From NCBI GenBank assembly GCA_015680685.1, contig MNCI01001420.1, positions 143,995 to 207,994 of the forward strand: a stretch of DNA of 64,000 bases, read 5' to 3'. Numbering within the stretch: position 1 is the first letter of the stretch; each line of letters starts with the position of its first letter. Position numbers and translations under genes: made by a program. The stretch comes from Gnetum montanum (lineage: Eukaryota > Streptophyta > Gnetopsida > Gnetales > Gnetaceae). Positions 33,492 to 44,400 of the stretch are shown here, in pieces. The notes beneath the pieces were generated by a model. It searched no databases, was not told the DNA's origin, and was given only the letters and a program-made list of their open reading frames with translations.

Positions 33492-34372
33492 TGATGAGTG
33501 GCTAGGTACCCCTACGCCCAACCATACGAATCACGGGTGTTCACACACAACTCGGTCGAATTCCGTAGATTGTAAGCACTTAACATACACCAGACCGTAA
33601 CCAGCAAAACCTTGGGTTAGAACGGTCATTGTCTTCCTAATCTCACTTGTGATGTTCTGCTTGCGATGCTTAAGTGAGATTAAGGCTAATGATTTTTATA
33701 GCTTTTACTTTATCTTTTGGTGTCTAATTATCTTGGAAGGTAAGGCTAGAGTATTAAGTAATCTAAGACTATCTTAATCTAAATCTTAGCTACTCCTAGC
33801 ATAAGTATCCGATTCCATCTTCTGGGCACATTCTGAGCATCCCCTAAACACTACTGGGTTACCAGACGTTAAGCGTCACTGGGTTACCAAGTGTTGGGTT
33901 TATGTTCGAGATGGTCATACTTTTTACGAACTTGTAAGACAGTGAAAGCAATTAAAATAACAATAACAGGAACTTAAGTAGCTATCAAAGCATAAACATA
34001 TTAAACTAATGAATGCAATAAATGACTAAGTCCAAATGCTGCAAGGAATGCTTGAAGAGTTCATCTTTATTTTCGTTCATGCCAATGGGCTCAGATACAT
34101 CAATGCTCGAATAAAAAGCCGATCACTTTTCTCACACCTGCTGTGGGCACTTGGAAAATATTCTATCTCCTGTGGAAACAAACTACAAGAACTTCACTAC
34201 AACTAACTGAAAGATACCTAAATGAGACGAAAGGCTCTCTTATTTATAGGTCGAAATAGGCTCCGCGTAAACGAGGTCATGTCGACGCATGGAAGGCTAC
34301 GTCAACGGGGCTGCGTCGACACAGCTACATATACACGACCTAGTCGACGCATCGACTAATGACACTTCATTA
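33492..34372 (-). repeat. 5' LTR of element F
   Basis: The repeat is 881 bp, matching 20648-21547. The outer end reads TTCATTA on the plus strand instead of TTCATCA, a single transition. The U3 edge has GTCGATGCGTCGAC-type palindromes, and TATAAATAAGAG (minus) lies near 34240. Confidence 0.93.
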
Positions 34373-35297
34373 ACCAATGTCCAATGGAAAAGCTTATATC
34401 ATTGTTGTTGTTAACTATCTAACGAAATGGGCTGAAGTAGTTGTTGTAATAGATTGCACATCGTCTACAGCTGTACGATTTGTACAACAAGAAGTTGTAA
34501 ATAGGTTTGGTGTGCCACGTGCACTTATCTCGGATAATGGAACACACTTCACGGGTGCAACCTTTCGGAAGTTGATGCAAGGCTTAAGGGTTAAACATAA
34601 ATTGACTACACCTTATCACCACCAAGCTAATGGCCAAGTCGAGGTTACTAATTGGGAGATTACTAAAATATTAACAAGGACAATTAGCAAATATAGCCGA
34701 GATTGGAGCACTAAGCTAAATGATGCTCTCTGGGCATACCGCTCCATGTGGAAACTCCCTACAGGCTACTCTCCCTATGAGTTAGTATACGGAAAACTTC
34801 CAAAGCTTCCAATACAAATCGAGCTCCGTACGCTATCCATGGCATGTGACCTCCACCTTGACCTTGATCTAGCACAAAAACAAAGATTGGCAACTCTAAA
34901 TATGCTAGACGAAAACCGATTAGTTACCCTATCATCAAATAAGTTGCACAAGGCACATAACAAACAACGTCATGACTTAAAAATTCAAAAGGTTAAGTAC
35001 CAACCAGGAGATAAGGTCTTTTACTGGAACCCCACACATGTACCCCAACGCACAAAATTTCAAACATTGTGGAAAGGGCTTTATATCATTCACACAACCT
35101 TTCCCTCAGGAGCTATGACCATATACAAACTTAAAAGCCCTGATAAGAGATTATTGGTCAATGTGCAACAAACCAAACCTTTCCATGAACTTAGAACAGC
35201 TAGAGCACATAATACCTTTGAGAGAGGGCAACCTTGCTCATTATTCTGGATCTCCTCCTTCCAACTCAGTCATGGGGGAGATGGCTACCTATGCTAA
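34373..35297 (+). pseudogene. Element D integrase, catalytic core and C-terminal part
   Basis: This is one open frame of about 306 codons, the longest in the window. After the insertion point it reads IIVVVNYLTKWAEV, where the first catalytic Asp of the core is changed to Asn. ALISDNGTHFTG (second Asp, 34526-34560) and GQVEVTNWEI (Glu, ~34635) follow. An ELVYGKLPKLPIQIELRTL segment and a degraded GPY/F region (WKGLYIIH) lie downstream. There is no chromodomain. The frame ends LSHGGDGYLC at 35297, overlapping a copy of the polypurine core. Confidence 0.88.
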
Positions 35298-37155
35298 TCA
35301 ATCGAGGCTCTCAGTTTCTTTTTAAGTTTTTTTTTTACAAATTTCTTTAACTTTTTTTGTTTTTTTTTTTTGTTTTTGTTTTACAACATCGTTTATACTT
35401 TTTCATTTCTTTGTGTGTTTGTTTATTTTGTTTGATTTGTCACCTATTAAGTGCTCCTAATGGTGGTATGAACTGTATTCCTTTGATTGCTAATGTTTGG
35501 TTTTTACCTTTAAGTTATGATGTTGATACTAAGGCATGGTTCTTTTGATATAATAGGCAATGAATCTACTTCATCCATACATCCATAAATTTCTATGGTC
35601 TCTCTTGGCTTGGAACTGTACAGTCCCCTTTCTCAATAATAAGAACTATCAACGAATTGGTGACTAAGTATTTCTCAAACTAAGGAAGGAGTCAAGGACT
35701 GAAAAGGGTGTGACTTCAAGGGAACTTGATGCATTTGTGCTGACCATTCTCTTGGGTGATTGGATGTTTTCTTCTTGAGTCTCCCGTACCATTCTGACGC
35801 TACTCCATTATTGAGAAGCTGACCTAATAAAAATAAGAAATCTTTGCATGGTGTGGTTGTCACACAACATAAAAAAAATAGTGAGAATTCAAAGCACACC
35901 CCTTAGACGAAATAATCATTTGGGCTACAAGCACTGGTTATGGAACTAAATAAAAATGTTCCCTCTAACTAAAGCCCTTATCGCTTCCTACTTTCTCCTT
36001 GTTCGTTTCATCGAAATGGTGGTGACTCTTTGGTGGAGGCATTCATGTTACTTCAAGTAAATGGATTGGCCAAATGTATTAATGCAAAGTCATTGGATGT
36101 AGATTGTTTGAGGCTGGCTTTGGAATGAGATCTACTAAGTCACATTAACCATTAATACACAAGGGGCTCTACACCACCTTGTTCTTGAGACTCCATTCCA
36201 TTCTTTTTTTGTCATCCTTCTTTTTCCATTTTTCACCTCATTGCCAGTTGTATCAGTAACCCATATTTTGGTTGATACATTGTTTTCTTTTTGGTAAACT
36301 CTTGTGGTTAAGACCCTAACTCTTGTCTCCAAATGACATTCCTAGAGCCTACTGACTCTTTGAATGTGATATTGTCAGAGCATTAAGGGCATGAACCTAC
36401 TTTGGGGAGGACCCACTGACATTCCTATTTGGTGCATCCATTAATTTATTTCCCTTAAACATTTCCGCAATCACCATTTATTTTGTTCATTTCCATCATT
36501 GACATCATTTTATTGGTGTGGTCGTTGTTTGTTTTTCTACATCTTTCTTATTCCTTATCTTTTTCCATTCTATCGCTACCAAAGGTTCTCTCTCAGTCAT
36601 GGGGGTTCTAGTCCAATTTTTTTGATTTTCTCTTAACCCCTACACCTTGGGTAGTCACCAGTATTATATCTCCAGATCTGCATTAGCCATATCACAACTC
36701 AACCAATAGACCTTACGTTGAGGCAAGGTATTAACTGCATTGTGATTCATTTATCCTTGCTAATATCAAACTGTGTTGTGTGTGCAAATGGCAATCATAC
36801 AACAACGGATTGGATTTGGAGAAAACACTTGGAATGGACTAGTGCTGAAGTAGTTATGCAAAGAACAAGATTGATGACACGCTTATAGATAGACAACGAA
36901 AAACGCAATTTTGGCGTTGGCAACAGTAGACTTCTTCTTTTCTCTCTCTCTTCTCTCTTCTCCCTCAGCTACCAAATAAGGCTGGATGTCAAATGTGTAT
37001 AGTGTTCACTCTTGTTATCATGAATACTAAATTTTGTCATGTATTGTAATGATGATCCGTTCACATGTCACCCCATCTACCATTAGTGTTATTCAAGTCA
37101 ATAATCTCATACCTTCCCAATATTTTGTAAAGAACTCAAAGACGAGTTTTCATTC
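35298..37155 (+). other. Non-coding 3' region of element D
   Basis: No coding region is supported. The stretch begins with long T-runs (35325-35395) and corresponds to the 3' region of A. A copy of the polypurine core (AGTCATGGGGG) lies at 36595-36605, far from the LTR. The accessory ORF of B, E and F is absent. Confidence 0.75.
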
Positions 37156-37168
37156 AATCATAGGGGTA
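37156..37168 (+). other. Polypurine tract of element D
   Basis: AATCATAGGGGTA abuts the TGATGAG start of the 3' LTR. One G of the usual tract is A. Confidence 0.82.
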
Positions 37169-37954
37169 TGATGAGCCGCAATATCTCGTCGGCCCCTACA
37201 ATATTGCATACGCGATATTGTAGCTCGTCGCCAGTTCTATAAATAAGAGGCGATTTTCCCTTATTCACTCATCTAGATTTAAACCCTTAACTAAACTTTG
37301 GCAATTTTACCATTCCAGAGATAGAATAATTTCCATGTGCCCGCAGTAGGAGTCTCAAAGTGAATGGATCTTTATTCGAGCAAATTGTACCTAAACACAC
37401 ATTTGTGTATGACAATAAAGACGAACTTTCTGATAAACCTTGCAATATATGGACTAAGCTAAATAGGACTTAATTACTATTGAATTTTTAAATGCTTTCT
37501 TAGACAATTAATCTCTCTCAACCCTTTACTCTCCTAGTTAAGTGCATTCAATACGACCACGTCGAGCACGTGTGTAACGCTTGGTAACCTAGTAACGAGT
37601 AACGTTTGGTAATCCCAGTAGCGTTGCACTGGTTCAAGGTGTGTGCAGCAAGTGAAAACAAATACTGGTGCTAGGACGATTAGAACTTAGTTAGCGAGCA
37701 ATTAGTCACTTAGTCTCTTCACCCTTCCCTACTAGCATTAGCGTTAAAAAGATAAAAGTTATAAAAATCATATACCTCAAACTTACTTAACCATACAACC
37801 ATGACAATACAAGTAAGTCTAAGAAGACAATGATTAATTAACCTTAAATGTTTCATTATGGTGCGTAAACACTTAGTCCTTAGAGTTCGACCAGATGGCG
37901 TGTGAGACGCTTGTATTCGTATGGTTAAGTGTAGGGGCACCTCGCCACTCATCA
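37169..37954 (+). repeat. 3' LTR of element D
   Basis: The repeat is 786 bp, TGATGAGCCG to CTCATCA, the partner of 14419-15188. Palindromes of GATATTG/GCGATATTG type lie at 37175-37230, and TATAAATA at 37238-37245. Confidence 0.95.
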
Positions 37955-37957
37955 TGA

Positions 37958-38277
37958 ACCCAATCTCTTCTTATCTCCTAAACTTTGAATTCTCTTACTA
38001 TGCCCAACATGACAAACTCCTTGGGAAGCTCCTCAGTTACGACCTCCACATTAATGAGTTTAGAGTTGCGGATAACAACCTTAAACTTGGACACAACATT
38101 AATTTCCTTCTCACCAAGTTCTATTTCCAAAGACTCTAGGAGCTTAGAAAGCATGGTATAGTGTGCTATCAACTAATTGTATAGTGAGCTGAACTCAAAG
38201 GTCAAGCCCTTCATGCATTGATACTTTGAGAATGAACCTTCACCATTATAAATAATTTCCTCACGTTTTAACGCCAT
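37958..38277 (-). pseudogene. Unrecognised broken coding remnant next to element D
   Basis: From an ATG at 38277 the minus strand reads about 34 codons, a stop, then 64 open codons rich in Leu, Glu, Val and Lys (LLESLEIELGEKE, VVTEELPKEF) and another stop before element D. I do not recognise a family, and the composition could fit a decayed helical protein. Element D inserted at its end. It may also be chance ORFs. Confidence 0.25.
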
Positions 38278-38520
38278 TGAGCTTAACAATAAACAAAATA
38301 ATGCATTACAAATGACATGTCCCTTTGTGAATTGAAAGCAAACAAATAGGAAAACATCATGTAACTTAAGTTCGTGAAACTCATCCAATTGGGAAAATAT
38401 CAAAATCCACAAGCTAAAAACATAGGAAACAAACGAAAACCAGGTGATGCACAAACATGACAAGAGCGGGAACAGCAAGGAAAGATAATGTAAATCACAA
38501 TTGAGACAAGGAAGAGCGCA

Positions 38521-41466
38521 GAAGACTCAATTGCATAAGCTCAGCGGCTGCGCAAAAAATGTACCGTAAAATGCAGAATGTTTTAAGAATTCGAACTTGC
38601 AGGGTGTAAAAATTGTGACCACTGACCAATAACCATTCATGCATTGTTTGGTGTAAAATTTGGTTCAGTAAGGTACAAAATTAATTAGGGCGGAAAAATA
38701 AGAATAAGGTACCATGGATGCATCGTTAAGTGTATATTAAATTTGATAAGAACCACTATTGTTCTCCTGGTCTCTATTAAATTTAGTAATGATTGCACCC
38801 AAGGGCGTAAAATGGTGATCAGGACATCCATCTATTATAAGGGGTGGGTCCTACGCTGATCGAAATAGTAAGATCCAATTGTCCGTGTCACCGAAGTGGA
38901 AGTGGTTCAGATCTTCTCTGGCCCCTTTAAAAAAAGGGGTAACTATTCAATGACCTTTCCATTTGAAAACCTTGACCACCACATGCCACTGCCCTTACAT
39001 GAAACATTTCCATGACTTATCCCACCAGATTCATCCTTGTTGGATGTCAATGTTCATTAATGATAGCTGTATCTAGTTAGAAACCTTGCTCTCGTCGGGT
39101 ATCTTGTACAATTCCCTGGGAAAGTACCCCACAATTGTGAAAGCGAGTCTGGCTTCCTCCTCACATAGGGTCCTCTTTGTGGACTTTAAAAACGACTCCT
39201 CCACGCCGCACACGCTGAGGACTGAAAAAACAGACGTCGCATCAAGACGACTTTCTTTTCAATCCCGTTTCGAAAGTCAGACACGCCAAATAATAACAGG
39301 CGCGTTGCTTGGAAAGAGGAGGTAGTACTTGCCCAGAGCACAGTTGTCCATGTCCTTCAAACAAGCCACGTCATTCTACCGCTACAATAATAGAAGCAGG
39401 CTCCGCGCTGGGCTCATTAAAAGAAAACACACAGCTTGTGCTTTTATGCCCGAAGATTCGGCATTATTGGTGTTTGGTATGTGTATACGGTACGCCGTAA
39501 ATACAAATAATCGAAAGTGGGACCCCGCCCCGCTGATAGAGCCAGCAAAACGAATAAAAGGCGGAGGGAAGGGAAGGGAAGGCCAGCTCGGTTTTGGCTG
39601 GGCCAGGCACAGGCAGCGAAGCAAACAAAGGCCAAACAGCGAGTGTCCAAGTTCCCAGGCAGTGAAGCGACTTTGTATTTGGGTTTATACCTACCCACGG
39701 GTCGCAACGCAATCTTTGTACGAACAGAGGGGTCAAACACTGAAACAAAGAAGAAAACTAAACCTAAACCCAAATGGCGACGCAGTTACGCGGCCAGCAC
39801 CTAACCTGTAATACCAGGGAAGAGAGGGCACAAGGCTGCGGACTGGGCTCCACGGCTCGTCCTCGTCCTCGTCCACGTCCACCGATTTTTAGCTTTGCAG
39901 TCGCAGAGTCGCCATCAGTCAAGCCACTGCACCCCGAAAAGGAAAAAGAGCGGCGAGAATCGAGAGCAAAATCCTGACAGCCAGGGGGCGTGCCGGTGGC
40001 CACAGGCCAAGTAGAAAAAAAAAAGGGTTGGCAATAACATTAAAGAAGCGACAATGTTGCGTCGAATGAGGCGGGGCAATAAATGCGCCCCGCTGGACGG
40101 CACCACCATACGCACGGCGTCGAGCCACTCATGCAGGGCAGGGGGGGTCGGTAAAGAGGAAGAAAAGTCCAAACCTGGCAGGCAGCAATGCCATATTGCG
40201 ATGCTCGAAGGTTACTGGGTGCCAACTGGACTGGATCCACTGCTGCACGGCCGTCCAGCCGACAGCGTCGAGATTCGAACCCGCAGCAGCGCCCGACCTG
40301 CCCGTACGCCAAGGTCGCAGCTAGGTAAGAGCTGGCAGTTACACGTTCCGGGCGCCCGCCAGTTGGCCAGTGGCAGAGTACCGCTGGATCCATCTGTACG
40401 CAAAAAGTGCGTTTCTCTTTAAAATTAGGCCAAGAAAACGTAACAGGGCGTAAGGTTACTACTGCGCTTACTAGCTGGCTGACGACGGGCTCTGACCGAT
40501 TTGAGTTGCCCGCTGGCTGTACACCTCCGTCTTCCTACACTCCACAGCGGGCCCTACCTCCACTCCATCTCCTCCTGCGTCCCGTCGCTCTCACCACCAC
40601 GGCCATATCGAACGTGGAGTTTAAATGACAGCATTGATGCCTCTCTTCTCCGAGATACCCGGGATTCTCTAATGCTGGTCGTTGATTATAGGCTTCGCTG
40701 AGGATATATTAACCGCGCATTGCTATTCACGTATGGAACGTTTTATTTGCTTTTGCCGTGGTGGGTTCTTGTCTTCTCGCGCTGTCTTTTTTATGACCGC
40801 CTTTAGCTTGTGCGGTCCAGCCGTTGCTTCTGAAAATTCAGATATTTTAAATAATCGCGCTTTCTAACTCGTGTTGACTGCTTCGATCGTAATTTGAAAT
40901 GTATGTTTGAATTTGTGTATATACAGGAAGAATAGCAACGGATGTATATTAAAAAGTCTAATTGAGAGCAGTTACAAGGATTTACAGTTACAAATCGCTT
41001 TGGTAATAATAGGATTGTGTATGGTAATTTCTTAAATACATGACAAGCTACAATTTTGCAATAATGAAAGAATAATCCACCACCTACTGTTTCCCCTGTA
41101 TGCAAAATGTAAACTGCATTTTGCTGCATAGTAATAGCTCTTCTGCATCCTTTTCTTCTCCTTATGCTTCCAGTAATTCTTCTTATACTCTGTACACTAT
41201 CAAAGGTGCTTTTTTACCAAATAATCGGAGACTTCAATTTCTGGCATTTACAGTGACTGATACGGATATTGTGTCGGACATGCTCATTAATTCTCGAAAA
41301 GAATCAAATCTTCCAATACAGAGGACAAGCTATTTTCCTTTACAACAAATTACGGCTAATTTAGCCAAGAAGCCTTCACCAACAAAAGTACATGTATCCT
41401 GCAGTATATTCATCTGCGATGTTTGAAGACGAATAACGCTTCGTACCCGATCTTTAAATGCAGACT
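38521..41466. other. Intergenic region with a CpG-rich block, 3' of the hexokinase-like gene
   Basis: I see no supported gene. From about 39170 to 40660 the sequence is clearly richer in G+C and CpG than its surroundings and is open in several frames on both strands, which is typical of GC-rich DNA without coding constraint. It could be a CpG island, a promoter of a gene outside recognition, or an old transposon. The part from 40690 to 41466 is AT-rich and should contain the 3' UTR of the minus-strand gene. An AATAAA on the minus strand lies near 40742-40747, about 720 bases past the stop. Confidence 0.4.
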
Positions 41467-44400
41467 TTAATTTTTTACATAAATTGAATTTGCTGCAGCG
41501 ATAAGTGCAGCACCAATTCCAGATGCCTCCTTCGTGGGCCGTAAGATGACGTTCTGAGTTCTCTGCCTTCCAAGAAGCCGTTCTATTGCAGAATGCAAGC
41601 AGTACCTAAATTTTGGAATACGCTCATAGAGATCGCTATCGATTGCTACCACAGTACGTCTCAGTGTAGTGGTCGTTGCAGTTCTACCTCTGATACCTAA
41701 CATGCTCTGAGAGCCATCCCTGCCAAGTTTCTTAAGTATTCCAACAATTCCAGCTGCAGCGAGACCAGCGGCTCTTTCAATGACCATACTACAAGCCTCC
41801 ATGACCAGCACCCGTAGCTTCAAAGGACTCTGCGGAATCTGAAATTTGTTTGGATTAGGAATCAGTAAAAAGAGACGTTTTCACCAGTTTAAAACTTACA
41901 CGTGAATTTTAAGCAACCTGCCAAAGATTATTTACCCCAAGGACTTCCCTCATGATGCTGTCAACTTCTTTCAAATCTTCAGAATCATCTTCAAGCATTG
42001 CCGAAAGATGTGGGAAGACACTACAGTCGTAAAAAAAGGTCTCATAAACACATTGGCAAACGCACAAAAACTATTGGGACATCTTGACAGAATACACAAT
42101 CAATGAAATAATTGGGAGTAATGATAGAAGCTTTATTACTCTAGTACGGAAGTCCTCTGAAGCCTTTCAGGGATTGCTCCTTCAAAAAGATCAGATTCTT
42201 GTACTATATTAAGAATAACCCTTCTCAAAATTTCACCGAAATACATTCCTGAAATCAGTCTTCCCAGACACTGAAACCAAATCACGATTACCAAGTTAAA
42301 ATTACAGTAATAATTGTTGTATAACCAGAAATTGAAGTTTGAGTGTTGCAAACTACATGCAACTTGCCTGGTCACCTCCATCTAAGTTACCCGACAATAA
42401 CAGATCATCGTCATAGGAGGTCCATGGGAGATGAGATGACCAAAAATTTCCCCATTCCATGTTTATGGCCTGTCCGTCCGATCAGCATGGGTAAATACTT
42501 AATATTAGGTGTTCTATACCACATCATTTGCCATCAAAAAACAACGAATATTGCAAACATAAAACCTACCATAAAACCAGGTTTTGAAAGTTGGCATTTG
42601 GTAATTGCATCAGATCGCTCAACATAGCATGCGTTTGTCTCCGTGCTTAATATTACAGCTACCATTCCATCGCTCTCGAAAAAATGTGCCCTTGCTAAGG
42701 TGCCGACAGTATCGTTGACCTACTTGAAATTAATATGCCAAACATAACTTACTAACACAATCAAAAAGCGACATTGTAACAATAAGAGAGAAACAGCTTT
42801 CTAACTGCTCTGCTACATTTCAGAAACAATGTAGTCACTGCTAGATGAGTACGACTTTACCAAGGCAGAAACACGCATATTCAAGCCCTTATTGGAAAGT
42901 GCCTTTTCCAAACATTTTCCAATATCCTTCCCGATCTATTCAAAATATAAGCTGTTAGTATAGCTCAATAAACCTAATAAAACATATTGCTTCTAACACA
43001 AGCCAACGCCTGAAAAAGGGGATATTGGAGAATAAAGAAAAACGCTGAACATCAATTCAAGTCACAATCAAAGTACAAAATTGCAACCAGGAGGGTCTAA
43101 GGTCTACGGAGGTAAGATATTTCAATGTCTCTTTCATAATTTAGGATGGCAAAAACGAGAAAAAAAATGCACTAAATTCAGTCTATTGACCAAGGCTGTC
43201 CTCCAGGTATAAACTTTGGCTCATTTTTATAATTCATGGTGCAATAGACGCAAAAAGGAGTATCCTCTGTTCAATAGATTGCCGTTGTCGTGTGAAGGAC
43301 TTCAAATCAACAACGCCAGAAAAAAGATAAATCAGAACACAACATTGCCACAAAATTACTGGATAAATGAAATCCAGCACCAAAACTAACAGCTGGGTAT
43401 GAAACTTACAGTATCCTCAATTTGAAAATCTTTCGTGCATTTTAGCAGTATGCCAGATGAAATGGACTGATGCTTCAATGGAAATGGAAACGAAAAGCCT
43501 AATTCCATTTGCTTTCCAGGCTCAGTATGCAACACATGCTCTCGCCCATTCACAAAGGAATCCAAAGAACAAGCTATAAAATCAAATAGTTCCTGCAAGA
43601 AGCATAATCATAAAAGCTATCTTCACCGTTCAGAACCCAGAAAATTTGTATATGTTTGACAAAGTCACGAGTTATTGCAACAGCTTATCAGACCTAAACG
43701 ATTGTACAATTTAACAAAGTGATTTTTCCAACATCATATATTTGGGAAATGCTCTCGACAATAATGTACTTAATAATTTATAAAGCAATCCTTAACGGAA
43801 ACCATATACAATACCTCTGTCATTTGAGAATGATGGTGCTCCGGTAATAGTACTTGTTCGCTCTCGGTAATTAAAGCCTCGTCTCCATTTCCAATATTAA
43901 CTTGCCAAAGCTTTAAACTAGTTCGCTTGAGATCTACTGCATAGAACACTCCTCTTTCCTCGTCAGCCCTAAAATCAAATTAGGGCAATTCACTCATCTT
44001 AGTTTCGTAGACTTAATATGCATTCTCCTATCGGCAACTTGCAAGTAAAAACGGATTGCGGTTTCCTTGTAACAATTCAAAGTCAATAGTAATCATGAGC
44101 CATATTAAAAAAAAAAACTGCCAAATGTATTTTGAAGCAGACTAAACAAATCAGTTCAATTCAATGGCTAACGTGAATCAAAGTTAGAAAACTTTACACA
44201 AGTAAAATATTAGACAGGTCCCAAGGTTACAGCGTTCAAAATGTTTGAATGGGAATAAAACTTAAAACTCTTTTACAAATATGTGCTAATTTAAGTCAAA
44301 TAAAACAATTCTGAAATACATAACCACAGAAAAAAAGATAAAAAGATCATACAACTAAAATCTTTCAAAAATGATTTTGTCTATGGTTGCATGCAATTAC

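Larger units (their letters stand above)
20648..34372 (-). mobile_element. Element F: complete Ty3/gypsy element with gag, pol and accessory ORF
   Basis: The 13,725-bp element reads on the minus strand: 5' LTR (33492-34372), primer site, gag, protease, RT-RNase H, integrase, a 2.5-kb spacer containing a 592-bp tandem duplication and a promoter-like module, the accessory ORF, polypurine tract and 3' LTR (20648-21547). Flanks ACTGA and ACCAA in the integrase of D form a decayed 5-bp target duplication, with both differences transitions. It is the fullest copy of the aORF-bearing type in the window. Stops in all coding parts make it inactive. Confidence 0.93.
14419..37954 (+). mobile_element. 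Element D: Athila/Tat-like Ty3/gypsy retrotransposon split by element F
   Basis: The layout is 5' LTR, primer-binding site, gag, protease, RT, RNase H, integrase, 3' non-coding region, polypurine tract and 3' LTR. Without the nested element F (20648-34372) it is about 9.8 kb. The order protease-RT-RNase H-integrase defines Ty3/gypsy. FMDD-type RT, tRNA-Asp-type primer site and no chromodomain after integrase favour the Athila/Tat side. Five-base flanks CGAAC and TGAAC are a near-perfect target duplication. The coding parts have many stops. No accessory ORF is seen after pol. Confidence 0.92.

Noticed and set aside
40271-40311. tRNA-like A and B boxes on the minus strand (TGGCGTACGGG, GGTTCGAATCT) that could mark a tRNA gene or second SINE
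   Set aside because: The boxes are only 19 bases apart, no cloverleaf acceptor stem pairs, and no flanking target duplication was found. In this CpG-rich block chance matches are likely.
39309-40422. Several ORFs of 80-160 codons in the CpG-rich block on both strands
   Set aside because: Overlapping ORFs in many frames with low-complexity Arg/Pro/Ala content are expected from GC-rich DNA. None shows a family motif.
41100-41426. 108-codon ORF on the plus strand, antisense to the 3' end of the hexokinase-like gene
   Set aside because: It is Ser-rich without recognisable motifs and lies in the probable 3' UTR of the minus-strand gene. No evidence of coding beyond openness.
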